From Neocallimastix lanati (nom. inval.) (taxonomy: Eukaryota; Neocallimastigomycota; Neocallimastigomycetes; Neocallimastigales; Neocallimastigaceae), in assembly GCA_016946835.1 (NCBI GenBank), contig JACVTC010000004.1, positions 650,001-714,000 on the forward strand: DNA of 64,000 nucleotides. The letters are read 5' to 3'. This document shows, piece by piece, positions 20,340 to 35,872 of this stretch. The notes beneath the pieces were generated by a model. It worked only from the letters and a program-made list of their open reading frames with translations, made no database searches and was not told where the DNA came from. How positions within the stretch are numbered: the stretch's first letter is position 1; each line of letters starts with the position of its first letter. Both the position numbers and the translations under genes were made by a program.

Positions 20340-22790
20340 AAAAAAAAAATAAATAAATAAATAATGCAATAGTAAGTACAAGTATACAAAATAAAATAAA
20401 ATAAAATAAAATAAAATAAAATAAAATAAAAAGTAGAATATTAAATAAGAAAGTACAGATTGAATAAAATAAAATAAAATAAAATAAAATAAAATAAAAT
20501 AAAATAAAATAAAATAAAATAAAATAAAAATAATATAAATAGTTGAAATATAAATATGAAGTACAGAATGAATAAAATAAAATAAAATAAAATAAAATAA
20601 AATAAAATAAAAATAATATAAATAGTTGAAATATAAATATGAAGTACAGAATGAATAAAATAAAATAAAATAAAATAAAATAAAATAAAATAAAATAAAA
20701 TAAAATAAAATAAAATAAAATAAAATAAAATAAAATAAAATAAAATAAAATAAAATAAAATAAAATAAAATAAAATAAATAGTATAAATATAAAGTACAG
20801 ATTGAATAAAATAAAATAAAATAAAATAAAATAAAATAAAATAAAATAAAATAAAATAAAATAAAATAAAATAAAATAAAATAAAATAAATAAAATAAAA
20901 TAAAATAAAATAAAATAAAATAAAATAAAATAAAATAAAATAAAATAAAATAAAATAAAATAAAATAAAATAAATAGTTGAAATATAAATATAAGTACAG
21001 ATTGAATAAAATAAAATAAAATAAAATAAAATAAAATAAAATAAAATAAAATAAAATAAAATAAAATAAAATAAAATAAAATAAAATAAAATAAATAGTA
21101 GAAATATGAATATAAAGTACAAATTTAATAAAATAAAATAAAATAAAATAAAATAAATAGTAGAAATATGAATATAAAGTACAGATTTAATAAAATAAAA
21201 TAAAATAAAATAAATAGTAGAAATATGAATATAAAGTACAGATTTAAAAAATAAAATAAAATAAAATAAATAGTAGAAATATGAATATAAAGTACAGATT
21301 AATAAAATAAACAAACAAATAAATAAATAAATAAAGAATGTAATAAGTATATAAAATAAAATAAATAGTAGAAATATGAATATAAAGTACAGATTTAATA
21401 AAATAAAATAAAATAAAATAAATAGTAGAAATATGAATATAAAGTACAAATTGAATAAAATAAAATAAAATAAAATAAATAGTAGAAATATGAATATAAA
21501 GTACAGATTGAATAAAATAAAATAAAATAAAATAAATAGTAGAAATATGAATATAAAGTACAGATTTAATAAAATAAAATAAAATAAAATAAATAGTAGA
21601 AATATGAATATAAAGTACAGATTGAATAAAATAAAATAAAATAAAATAAATAGTAGAAATATGAATATAAAGTACAGATTGAATAAAATAAAATAAAATA
21701 AAATAAATAGTAGAAATATGAATATAAAGTACAGATTTAATAAAATAAAATAAAATAAAATAAAATAAATAGTAGAAATATGAATATAAAGTACAGATTT
21801 AATAAAATAAAATAAAATAAATAGTAGAAATATGAATATAAAGTACAGATTTAATAAAATAAAATAAAATAAATAGTAGAAATATGAATATAAAGTACAG
21901 ATTTAATAAAATAAAATAAAATAAAATAAAATAAATAGTAGAAATATGAATATAAAGTACAGATTTAATAAAATAAAATAAAATAAATAGTAGAAATATG
22001 AATATAAAGTACAGATTGAGTAATAAATTCTATTTTATTTTATTTTATTTTATTTTATTTTATTTTATTTTATTTTATTTTATTTTATTTTATTTTATTT
22101 TATTTTATTTTATTTTATTTTATTTTATTTTATTTTATTTTATTTTATTTTATTTTATTTTATTTTATTTTATTTTATTTTATTTTATTTTATTTTATTT
22201 TATTTTATTTTATTCAATCTGTACTTTAAATTCATATTCTACTATTTATTTTATTTTATTTTATTTTATTTTATTTTATTTTATTTTATTTTATTTTATT
22301 TTATTTTATTTTATTTTATTTTATTTTATTTTATTTTATTTTATTTTATTTTATTAAATCTGTACTTTATATTCATATTTCTACTATTTATTTTATTTTA
22401 TTTTATTAAATCTGTACTTTATATTCATATTTCTACTATTTATCTTATTTTATTTTATTAAATCTGTACTTTATATTCATATTTCTACTATTTATTTTAT
22501 TTTATTTTATTAAATCTGTACTTTATATTCATATTTCTACTATTTATCTTATTTTATTTTATTAAATCTGTACTTTATATTCATATTTCTACTATTTATT
22601 TTATTTTATTTTATTTTATTCAATCTGTACTTTATATTCATATTTCTACTATTTATTTTATTTTATTTTATTTTATTAAATCTGTACTTTATATTCATAT
22701 TTCTACTATTTATTTTATTTTATATACTTATTACATTCTTTATTTATTTATTTATTTGTTTGTTTATTTATTTGTTTGTTTATTTATTTA
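20340..22790. repeat. TAAAA minisatellite arranged as a large inverted repeat
   Basis: The left part (20340-22019) carries (TAAAA)n blocks punctuated by a core TAGTAGAAATATGAATATAA followed by AGTACAGATT. The core recurs many times at about 45-55 bp spacing from 21100 on. At about 22020 the orientation flips. The right arm (22026-22790) is the reverse complement, with ATTCATATTTCTACTATT cores and (TTTTA)n. Unique landmarks confirm the symmetry: the segment with AGAATGTAATAAGTATAT at about 21335-21352 reappears inverted at about 22722-22740, with (AAAT)/(AAAC) runs beyond both. Long open frames across it are artefacts. Confidence 0.93.
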
Positions 22791-24088
22791 TACATTTATT
22801 TTTTTTTACATATAATTTTATTAAAATTTTTATGGCGTCAACAAAAAATTTTACAAGCCATTAAAAATAAATGGCGTATTGAAAATTTGTATTATAAAAA
22901 TTGGCGAAATGAACCACATTCATATATTGTTGATATTATTAGTTACATTATCTATATATTATTATTTTATATTCAGTTTATTATTAAACCATAATTTTTA
23001 TATGTAAATAATCCTTATAAATAACGGTCCTTTTAGTAATTACTAAACGGAGGCTGATTTTGGTTATTTTCTAGGATAAGAAAATATTAATATTAAAAAA
23101 AAATAATAATAATTATACTAGTAAAAATTAATAGCACAAAAAAGTCCCGCATATCAATACATTAGTTTTTATTATTATCATTTTAAAATATATATATATA
23201 TTAAAAATCCTATTTATTCAATATAATAATAAATGATGTAGATAAACATATAAAATTACTTATTGAAATAAGTAGAGAATACTGCAGTAAAGCACAAACA
23301 GTAATATTCTTTCTTAACATCGATGATTATGTTAAAAAAAAAGTAAAACCAAAATGAAAAACTTATTAAATTGTAAATAATCAAATATTAAACTAAATAT
23401 GGTTTTCATTTATTATTGGTACTATGTAAATAAATAGAAAAAAAAAATTAATTTTAAAAATAAATTCATAATAAAAATAATAAAAATTAAATTATAATTA
23501 AATATAAAATAAATCGAGTTTTTATTTATTATTGGTATTATGTAAATAAATAAGAAAAAAAAATTCATTTTAAAAATAAATTCATAATAAAAAAATAATA
23601 ATAAAAATAAAGTTATAACTACAAATAATAATAATGAAATTCATATGTATCATCAATTAAATATAAATAATAGTAAATAATTAAAAAAATTTTAAAAAAA
23701 AGTTTTAATATATTATGAAAATCTATATATAAGTAATAGAGATAAAAATAGTTTTTCTAAATAATAAAGAACATATTTTTATAAAATTAAATTAATATAA
23801 TAAAAGTTATTTTTTTATCTTATGTATTATATTATACTATTTTAGACCAAATAAAATTATTATTTTATAAATTAAAATAGAAAAAAAAAAAAAAAGAAAA
23901 AAAAAGATTAAAAATAAAAATAAAAAAAATTATAATAACAAATTAATTATGAATTCTTTTAAACTATTTTACTATCAAAAAAAAAAAAAAAAAAAAATTG
24001 ATTACCAAGAATTTTTTTAATTTTCTAAAAAAACATACATAAATATATAATTATTTATTTTAAATAAAATAATATATAAATTTATAAA
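22791..24088. other. AT-rich spacer with small coding-like scraps
   Basis: A 72-codon frame ends at 22994 (tail WRQQKILQAIKNKWRIENL then a hydrophobic end) and a 41-codon stretch lies at about 23233-23358; I recognise neither. Near 23025-23050 there is the palindrome TTAGTAATTACTAA in a G+C-richer patch. Positions about 23404-23500 and 23519-23625 are a tandem duplication with period about 115 bp. It ends with A-rich DNA upstream of the GH114 start. Confidence 0.5.
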
Positions 24089-24789
24089 ATGTTCATTTCG
24101 ATGTTATTAATTTTTATATGTATATTTCAAGTAAAAATTGGTTCATGTAATGAATTAAATAATACTATTGTAAATAATACTAAAAAAGATGAATATAATT
24201 TTTGGCAACCAACTGTTGGGACAACATGGAATTGGATTTTAAATAATTATGGTGAAATCATTGAAAGGTTAGATAAATTTTCATAATTGAATTATTGAAT
24301 AGAATATAGAATATATATATATATATATATATAAAAAAAAAAAAAAAAAAAATTTAATATTTTCTAATTTATAGAAAATTTTCTTAATAGTGATAGTAAC
24401 GTTGATGTTTTAGATATTGATTTATTTGATAATGATGAGAGTACTATAGCATCATTAAAAGAGAATGGTCATCATATTATATGTTATTTTTCTGTTGGAA
24501 CATATGAAGATTGGAGACCCGATGCAGAAGAATATTTGAAAGTTCCAGATTTAGTTAAAGAACCAATGGAGGATTGGGAAGATGAATATTATGTTGATAT
24601 TACAAATCCGTATGTACTAAAAATATTTAATTTTGGAAATAAAACATAATTATAATAAATATTAAAATTAAAATTAAAAAAAAAAAAAAAATAAATAAAT
24701 AGATAAATAAATAAAATAATTAATAAAATATAATAATAATAATAATAATAATAATCAAATCATAAAAAAAATAATCAAAAAAAAAAAAA

Positions 24790-24824
<35 letters not shown>

Positions 24825-25469
24825 AAAGTTTAAAAACATTTATACTAAAAAATTCTAACAAATTTATATAGTCTTCTAAAACCTATTATATCTGCTCGAT
24901 TTGACCTAGCAAAAAAAAAAGGTTGTGATGCAGTTGAATGTGATAATATGGATATATATACAGTAGATTCAATTAAAAAATGGAAAGTTCCAATCACAGT
25001 AAGTGATCAACTTAGTTATGATTTGTGGTTAACAACTGAAGCACATTCAAGAGGACTATCAATTGCTCTAAAAAACGATGTTGAAAATTTAGTTACAATG
25101 GTGAATTTTTTTGATTTTGCAATTAATGAGGAGTGCTATAATTATAATGAATGCAAGCAATATAAAGATACTTTCATAAAAAATAATAAAGCAGTATTTG
25201 CTGCTGCTTATGGAGATTATTGTGATTATGAATTTATTAAAAAATTAAAAAAACAAACAACGGGATTAGAATTAAGTATGATCATAAAAAATGAAGATAT
25301 GGAGCTAGCAAAAGAATATGTGAAATTTGATCCAGAAAACTATAATTATGATATGTTATGTAATAATGAAAATAATATTGAATATAATGATAATATATCA
25401 GCTAGTGTTAAAAATAAACCAAAAATACTACTTTTATATATAATAATATTTGCATTTATTTTAATTTAA
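24089..25469 (+). CDS. GH114-family glycoside hydrolase, secreted and probably GPI- or membrane-anchored
   Basis: Three exons: 24089-24267, 24391-24609 and 24872-25469 (331 aa). For the first junction a donor at 24252 with an acceptor at 24374 also keeps phase. The N-terminus MFISMLLIFICIFQVKIGSC is a good signal peptide. The body follows GH114 (endo-alpha-1,4-polygalactosaminidase family): VDVLDIDLFD, ICYFSVGTYEDWRPDA, ARFDLAKKKGCDAVECDNMD, AHSRGLSIALKND, and INEECYNYNEC with the acidic motifs intact. The C-terminus has a small-residue patch (ISAS), a charged spacer and a hydrophobic tail LLLYIIIFAFILI, as for a GPI signal or membrane anchor. It probably cuts galactosamine-rich polymers, either in its own wall or in microbial biofilm; the substrate is inferred from the family. 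Confidence 0.9.
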
Positions 25470-26218
25470 AATGATCTATAATTCGAAAGTAATATATTTA
25501 ATAAGATTCTATTAAATATAAAATTACTTTTACATAAATTATTATTTGTATTTATATTAAATTAATTTTTGATTAGCAGTATATATGAAACATTCTTTAA
25601 CATATTTTAGTAAAGCAATTAGTATTTTAAAATTAATATATTAAAATTAAAATAATTGTATTAAAATATATTTTGTAATTATTTAAAAATAATATATCTT
25701 TTTACATTATATACTATTCTAATATATTCTTATATATATTTAATATATTAAATATATTAAATATATACTTTAAGTTTTTTTTTTTCTACTTATTTCATAG
25801 TATTAAATATTTATATATGATATAATATTTACTATATTTAATACAGTATAAAACATAAAACAATAATATTTTATACCCATTTAATTATTAATAATTTATA
25901 AAAATATATAATATTATTTTTATTTTAATGTAATACTATATATAATTAATGATATACTAAAAGTAAAAACTAATTATATATAGTATTACATTTTAATATT
26001 TTAATGAAGATAGAAAACAATTTTCTAAGTTATTTAAAAAAAAAGATGTTATGATGATAAATATAAAAATAAAAATATATATATATAGCATAAAAAATCA
26101 ATTTTATTACTATTTTTAAAATGATACTTTATTTTTTAAGGTTTAATATTATTTAATTCATTGTTCAATTCAAATTCAAAAAGATTTTTATTCTTATTTA
26201 TTATACTAAAGAATTCAT
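25470..26218. other. AT-rich spacer between convergent genes
   Basis: It lies between the 3' ends of the GH114 gene (+) and the poly-Asn gene (-). At 25930-25995 an inverted repeat around TATATAATTA/TAATTATATA with shared ACTAATTATATATAGTATTACATTTTA-like arms could act in 3' end formation, but it is just AT-rich. On the minus strand 26137-26240 is open in a frame not used by the gene model. Confidence 0.4.
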
Positions 26219-29045
<2,827 letters not shown>

Positions 29046-29189
29046 CGAAATACTTTTATCAAAACTAAAGAAATATTATTATTGTTATTGTTGTTGTTAT
29101 TTACATAAGTACAAAAAATGATATTTAATAATAAAAATATAAAAATTAAAAATAAATAAATAATAAAAAAAAAAAATAAAAAATTAAAA

Positions 29190-29242
<53 letters not shown>

Positions 29243-29835
29243 TTGATAAAAATAAAGTAAAAAGCTAAAAAAAAAAAAATTATATTTTGTAAAAATAATA
29301 CATATTCTTATTAACTTTACTTTTAACATAAATAAAAAAACCTACACAAACATTAAAAAATTATTTATTAATATTAAACTTGTTTTATTTTTAATTTTCT
29401 TTTCATCTTAAATATAAAATATGTTCGTCAACAATATAAACATCATTCATTTCCTTCTTAAAATGTTTTTTCTTTATTTACACACATAAAATATTTTATC
29501 CTTATTAAAATACATATAATATTATATTATATCAAACATTTCCAAATACGTTCATGTTCTATTTTTATAATATATTTTGATTTTTATTGATTTTTTTTTG
29601 TTATAACACTTAACATTAAAAAAATATAAAATTTTAATATTTATCCGATTAATTTATTGTTCCCATTTTCTTTTTCATAATTAAATCCTTTAAGCTTCCT
29701 TCACATATCTAAATATATTTATATTACCCGAAAAACAATAATAAAATGATAACACATTAATTTTTTATTTTATAAAATTTATTTATTTCTTCAAAAATAT
29801 TTTATTTCAAAATATTATTGTAAATAATAAAGTGT
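29046..29835. other. Spacer between uS4 and the poly-Asn gene
   Basis: A-runs (29195-29220), an AT run and general AT-rich DNA. It must hold the uS4 3' untranslated region and the promoter of the minus-strand gene starting at 29045. No other gene seen. Confidence 0.5.
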
Positions 29836-30613
29836 TTATTCTTCATCAGCAGCTTCTTCACCACCAGCGTTAGCAAGGTTTCTTCTCTTTACTCTACCTG
29901 GACGACCTCCACCGAAGGTTGAGTTAAGAGCAAAATCAATGTGACTATCACTGTTAACTCTGACAACGAAAGATGGAACATCGACGATTTGCTTACCAAC
30001 TCTAATGTGTCTTTGTTTGATTAAAACTCTAGAATGGTGAATAGATCTGGCAAGACCACGCTTATAAACTCTTGTTTGAAGACGTCTTTCAAGGAAATCT
30101 TCAATCTTTAAACCAAGACAGTAATCGAGCTTAGCCTTAGATTCATCTAAGATACCAATACGGATTAAACGACGAATAAGAGCGTTACCTTCGAAAAGAC
30201 GACGTGGATCATGGGCATCTAAAATAAGAAGTTCACGGGCAGCACGACGAATCTTAGAAAGAGTGTAACCAATTCTCCAGATTTCACGCTTGTTACGAAG
30301 ACCATATCTACCAATTAATTGGAGTTCTTGGTCGAGACGTTCGGATTCGAATGGACGTTTTGGGACCTTCGAGGTCTTGGAGCCTATTATGATATTTCAT
30401 TTATAATATAAATTTTAGTTGTTAATAATAGAGATTTATTATTAATGAATTATATTTAAATAGATCAATATTTCTATTCAATAAATCTTTGATTAATATA
30501 AGTAAATAAAATTACACTTCAAAACACATTTAATCAAACAATTTTATAACACAACACTACTTAATCCATCAAATCACAAATTCAACATAATACATACAAT
30601 TTCTTTGAGACAT
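29836..30613 (-). CDS. RPS9: 40S ribosomal protein S9 (uS4)
   Basis: Two exons: 30613-30598 (only 16 nt, coding MSQRN plus one base) and 30383-29836, separated by a 214-nt intron with a perfect GTATGT donor (187 aa). Exon 2 is a full uS4: [66 protein letters not shown], the S4 RNA-binding signature [40 protein letters not shown] and an acidic C-terminus (GGEEAADEE). It sits in the 40S body and contributes to decoding accuracy. Codon use is clearly less AT-biased than its neighbours, as expected for a highly expressed gene. It is divergent from the RNase H2B gene. Confidence 0.97.
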
Positions 30614-30940
30614 ATTAAGAGAAGGATTATAATTAAAATTTGTCTGTGCTGATTTTTTATGAGTTTAGATCACGTGTAGGTTATTTTCCAATCATTACCA
30701 GAAAAATTATATGGGGTATAACCAATCATATATAAATTTAAGCATTATTTATCATATGATATTTTATTGATCAATGATTATTTTACATAAATTTATAATA
30801 ATTAATATTATATTAACATTATATTTTATATTTTATATTTTAATTAAAAATATTTATATCAAATAAATTTTAGTTGGATAAAATATGATATATATTAAAG
30901 GTATTATTATATAAAGTTCTTCATAAAGAAATATTAAAGA
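30614..30940. promoter_or_regulatory. Divergent promoter region uS4 / RNase H2B
   Basis: 327 bp between the two divergent start codons. At about 30669-30678 it contains ATCACGTGTAGG, an E-box-like CACGTG of the kind bound by CBF1/bHLH factors and often found upstream of fungal ribosomal protein genes. A G+C-richer patch lies around 30660-30725, including ATGGGGTATAACC. The role is inferred. Confidence 0.45.
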
Positions 30941-31623
30941 ATGAGTAATATCATAATATTTATTCCAAATAATGAACAAAAACAAGGTATTTATTAAATA
31001 GAGAGAAAAAAAAAAAAAAATAACAACTTTAATTTTTCATCCAATACAAATAAAAAAAAAAGAATTTCAAAAATTATTCAATTATTCAATTCAATTTACC
31101 TTATTTTTTGAAATTTATTGAACTATTTTTCCTCCATTTTAAAAGAACATTATTAAAATTAAAATCAATATAATTAAGAATTAATAATAAAGAATAATAT
31201 CATGTTTTCAATTATATTAAATTATATATATAATGAAATTACTAACTATACATTAAACTTCAAAAATTAAATTACTTGTATTCTTAAAGAATGCAGTAAT
31301 ATAGAATTATTTAAAATTATTCACCCATCTTCAGGTAAATCACTTTAATATATAAAGAGATAAATTATAATTTTAATTTCTGTTTAACATTTAATAACAT
31401 CTAATAATTTATAATTTAAGGGCTTCTCAGTTATTTTTGTATTAAAAATGATGAATTATATGAATTAAAGCAATTATCAAATGAAAATGAAAGATCATGG
31501 TTTATTGAAAACAGTGTAAAAGAAGGTAAAGATCATATTATGTATATTATTTATAAATAAAAAATAAAAAGATAAATTAATTTTATTTATATTACTTTAA
31601 ACAATACAAAATTAAAATTAAAC

Positions 31624-31665
<42 letters not shown>

Positions 31666-31837
31666 AGAAGGTTCGTTATACTGTTTGAGTCCTTTCGACC
31701 CGCTATTTATTTTTATAAATATTTTTGAAAAAATGGATGATAAAGTAATAATCAAATTCTATATAAATTGTTTTTAATCTTTATTTTTATCTCTTGAAAA
31801 AAAAAAATAAATAAATAAATAATTGATTTGTTTCATT

Positions 31838-31879
<42 letters not shown>

Positions 31880-32965
31880 TTATATCAACCTTTAGACATA
31901 ATTTTATACAACGATGAAATACTTGGATATTCAGAATTAAATAAAATAAAAAATATTGAAAAAAGATTAAAAGAAATATGTGACATAAATGGTAAATATT
32001 TTTTTAATAATTTAATATTCTTATTTTAACAATTTTAATAACATTCCAAATTTATAAATGTCATTTTATTGGATATATTCCTTCATAAGTTTTAAGTATT
32101 GAAAACAATGAAGTTTTTTATAAATTTAATGAAGATAAAGTATTAAATTGGTTAACAATAAAAGTAAGCAAATTAATTAAATAAAATATATAATTTTAAA
32201 TTTGAAAAATATACTTAATGACAAAATAATGAAATTTCCAGATTGAAAAATTATGCACAAACTTTAATAAATTAAAATTATGTAGAAATCTTTTAAATAA
32301 ATATGAAGCTTCACCTGAGGACTTAGAAAGTATTTATATAAATTATAAATATTATAAATATTATAAATATATTTTTTTACAATTTAATAAATTATTAATA
32401 TAATTTTTACTAGTAAAAAAAAAAAGGATTTCTGTTATTTTAATGTCAGAATATATTTCTTTAAATTTGACCTTAAAACTTAAAGATAGTTTAAAGTAAA
32501 AAACTTTGAATTAAAATTTCAAAAAAAAAAAAAAAAAAAAAATAGAATAATTATGTGTATGATTCAAATTTATAAAAATTTTTAACTATAATTTTTAATA
32601 TTATATATACTATAATCTATTTTAGTATACCTGAGCCAACAGTAAACAAAGTTAATTATGTATATGCCAATGACGAAGATTTAATATATAATAATAATAA
32701 ACGAGTATCAATAGATGAAGTTACCGGAGAAGTAATTAGAAGATATATAAATAAAAAAATATTACTAAAAAAAATATTATTATTAGGAATAAATATAGGT
32801 ATTAATAAAATTAATAAAAATTTTATTATATAAAATTTAATTTTTTTTTTTTTTTTTTTTATTAAGATGAAGAAAAAAAAAACACTAACAGCAGGTCAGA
32901 AACGTTTAGCAAAAGCAAACAAATCGGGAATGAAAAGTTTAGAATTCTTCTTTAAAAAAAAATAA
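30941..32965 (+). CDS. Ribonuclease H2 subunit B
   Basis: Ten exons: 30941-30986, 31290-31334, 31421-31525, 31668-31744, 31871-31991, 32090-32163, 32242-32329, 32414-32495, 32626-32731, 32867-32965 (280 aa; the human protein has 312). Family motifs occur in order: RSWFIENSVKEGSLYCLSPFD then PLFIFINIF (triple-barrel domain shared with subunit C), LYQPLD, FYKFNEDKVLNWL, SEYISLNLTLKLKDSLNIPEP. The C-terminus has TAGQKRLAKANKSGMKSLEFF, whose last part is the PCNA-binding PIP-box-like motif (about 269-280) also present at the end of the human subunit. The protein is the non-catalytic platform of RNase H2, which removes ribonucleotides from DNA. Exon 9 could run on to another donor at 32799, but only the donor at 32732 keeps the frame into the PIP-box exon. 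Confidence 0.93.
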
Positions 32966-33458
32966 ACTTTTTAAGGAAAAAAAATTTCATTCTTCATACC
33001 ACTATATATATTTTTTTATTTTAATTTAATAATATTATGTTTTAATTATGTATTAAATTATTTTTAAATTAAAAATTAATTTTAATACTATTATTTTAAA
33101 TTTTAATTAAGGATTAAATTTTAATTAAATTTTTGAATCTTAATATATTAATAAAATTTTAAATTTTAAAAATATTAATTTAATATTAAAATTATAAATT
33201 AAAAAATAATAGTCAATAAATAATTATAACAATAAAATCAAAAAAAAAAAAAAGTTTTAAACCTTTAATATATACCTTTTTTTTTTAAAAAAAAAAAAGG
33301 TAATTTGTTGAATGAAAAACAAAATAAATTATGATATTTATTCTAAATAAAAATATAAAATAAATTTATTTCTCATATATTATCTTTAAAAAATAAAATA
33401 AATTTTTTCATTTTCGGTGTTAAATATATAATTATATAACAATAGTAAGATAGTAATT
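32966..33458. other. AT-rich spacer
   Basis: Holds the 3' end of the RNase H2B gene and the promoter of the coiled-coil gene. A short hairpin around 33273-33300 (CCTTTTTTTT followed by AAAAAAAAGG) could act in transcript ending. No gene seen. Confidence 0.4.
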
Positions 33459-35110
33459 ATGGCAACTACTGCGTCTTCTTTAAAGAAATCATTAAATAAA
33501 CCACCAAATGGATTTAAAGAAAAAGCAGAAAATATAGAAAAATATGTAAATAAATCATTCAGTTAATATATATTAAATATAAATAAAATAAAATAAAATA
33601 AAATATGAATAGTTTATATATTTTAAGATGCCTTAAATAAATATATATATATATATATAATACATTTTAATTCAGTAATTTAAATTATAATATATGATTT
33701 CCTATAATTATTGAATACTATCTTTAAATATTTTGTTAATTATGAGGTTCAAAATAACATATCTTGAGTATTTTAATAGTCTTATTTAAAAAGATTGTCT
33801 TAAAATTTATTGCTTTTTTTGGGGGATATGAATAAAAAAGAATTGAAATATATAAACAGTTTAAAAATTATAATACAAATAGTAACTATAACTATATTTT
33901 TTTTAATAAAACAATATTAACAGATTCATTCCGGAATAGAAAAATTAAAAGAAGATTATGAAAAAAGTCAAGGTATAAAAATTTATGTATATATAAATAT
34001 AATTTTTCGAAAATATTAATAATTCTGTTTTATTGTATATAATTTTATTATTTAAATTAATTTCTTTTTTTTTACATAAAAACTTTTTTATATTAATATT
34101 TTTTATATCATTATAATGTCAAAATATTAATAATTTATCATAATTATTATGTTAATATTTTATATATTTATCATTTATTAATATCAAAGATGAAATTAAT
34201 CAATGGAAAGAAATTGCTAATGCTCAAAAAATAAAAGTACTTATTCTAATATTAATATTCTAATATATAAACATGTCTAATATTAGTATGACATTTTTTA
34301 AAAATAATATTATAGATAGATAATTTAGAAAATACAATATCGGAATTAAAAAATAAAATATCAGAAATGGAAAAAATTATTTCATCTCAACAAGGTAATA
34401 ATAATATAACAAATACATTATAATTAATATAATATTTTCATTAAATAATAACGTTTTTATTCAAATTTAATAATATAATTTTTTTTATTTCCTAAAGCTG
34501 AAAAAAGAGTTCTTATTGCAACAAAAAATTCTGTTATAGAAAAATATAATGCTTTAAGAAAAAATGCTGCTAGATTAGAATCTTTTAGAAAAGTATATAA
34601 ATTATTATTTCATTTTCTATCAATATTATATTTTATTTTTACTTCCTGAATAAATTAAATTTTCAAAGAAAACAAAAAAAAAATTATTTTATCATTATAA
34701 TTTTTGTTATTATTATCATTTATTGATGTTATAATTATTTAATGTCTTTTTTTCTTATTCTATTTTAAATGCATACAGTCAATAGTATCAATGGTTGAGG
34801 TGACCCCTCAAACATCTTTACAAATAGAAAATGAAACATTTCCTGATTCCCTTGAATTAGAACAATTAGATACGCAAGTTCCTTCAAATAAATCAGTTTC
34901 ATTTTATGCACCAAATGAAGATATTGTTAATTCATTATTTAATATTGGACAGGATATAGAAAAACAACAATTAACATCACCTAATTCAACCTATAATTTT
35001 GATAACTCAGTATGAATTTTTTTTTTAAAAAAAATTAATATACAAAATACATATATATAATATTTAAAGTAATCCGAACAATTAATTAATAATAAATTAT
35101 AATTATTGAT

Positions 35111-35192
<82 letters not shown>

Positions 35193-35872
35193 TAGATAAT
35201 TGGAAATAATAAAAATAATAAGCAAATATTAAATGAAACTCAAAATAATAAAGATAATATTTCAAATGATGATGTAGCATCAAAACTTGCGAAATTAGAC
35301 AGTTCAGTAATAGGTATATACTAACAAAATATATTTAAAAAAAAAAAAATATATATATATATATATTTTAAATATATTTAAAATTTAATATATAAAATAA
35401 AAAAATTATAATTGTAATATTTCATATATGTTATAATAATATTGTTTTAGATTCATCTTATTATTTAAAACAAAATAATAATGATAACAGTAATAATAGC
35501 AACAATAATAATAATAATAGTAATAATAATAATAATAGTAATAATAATAGTAATAACAAAATCAATAAAAATAATAAAAATAATAGTTCAAATACTTCAT
35601 TATCATCAGTTCCACTTCAAAAAATCGATGCCTCTCAGCTGTACAAAAAAATTAAAGAAAGTTTACAAGATTCAGAATTTGAAAAATTTGCATCTAATAT
35701 TACAAATTTTAATAATGGAACACAAAGTGCAGACGAAACAGTTAGAAATATTAGTCAAATAATTAAAAATAGGAATCTATTTATTCAAATGAGAACTTTA
35801 ATATATAAAGCATTAGCAGAAAATAACTTCTCAATAAATTCGGTTTCACAATCATCAATTAAAGTAAAATGA
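33459..35872 (+). CDS. Coiled-coil protein resembling plant At4g15545-type proteins
   Basis: Eight exons: 33459-33545, 33924-33972, 34190-34236, 34316-34394, 34498-34592, 34779-35009, 35196-35313, 35451-35872 (375 aa; phase closes). Residues about 15-120 form a continuous coiled coil (AENIEKYIHSGIEKLKEDY, ISELKNKISEMEKI, then YNALRKNAARLESFRKSIV). A low-complexity Asn/Ser region follows. The C-terminal domain (DASQLYKKIKESLQDSEFEK, then ASNITNFNNGTQSADETVRN) resembles the conserved end of At4g15545-like proteins (RLSYEDFSAFLxNVKELN... type). Layout and both conserved ends agree with that family, whose function is largely undescribed. Homology is from memory of the pattern, so it is moderate. 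Confidence 0.65.

Noticed and set aside
20304-22357. Open frames of ILFYF-type repeats on both strands
   Set aside because: Products of the TAAAA/TTTTA minisatellite; no start context or domain.
22776-22994. 72-codon frame with a hydrophobic end as a small membrane protein
   Set aside because: It has no supported start (the frame begins inside the minisatellite flank) and no family match; kept only as a coding-like scrap.
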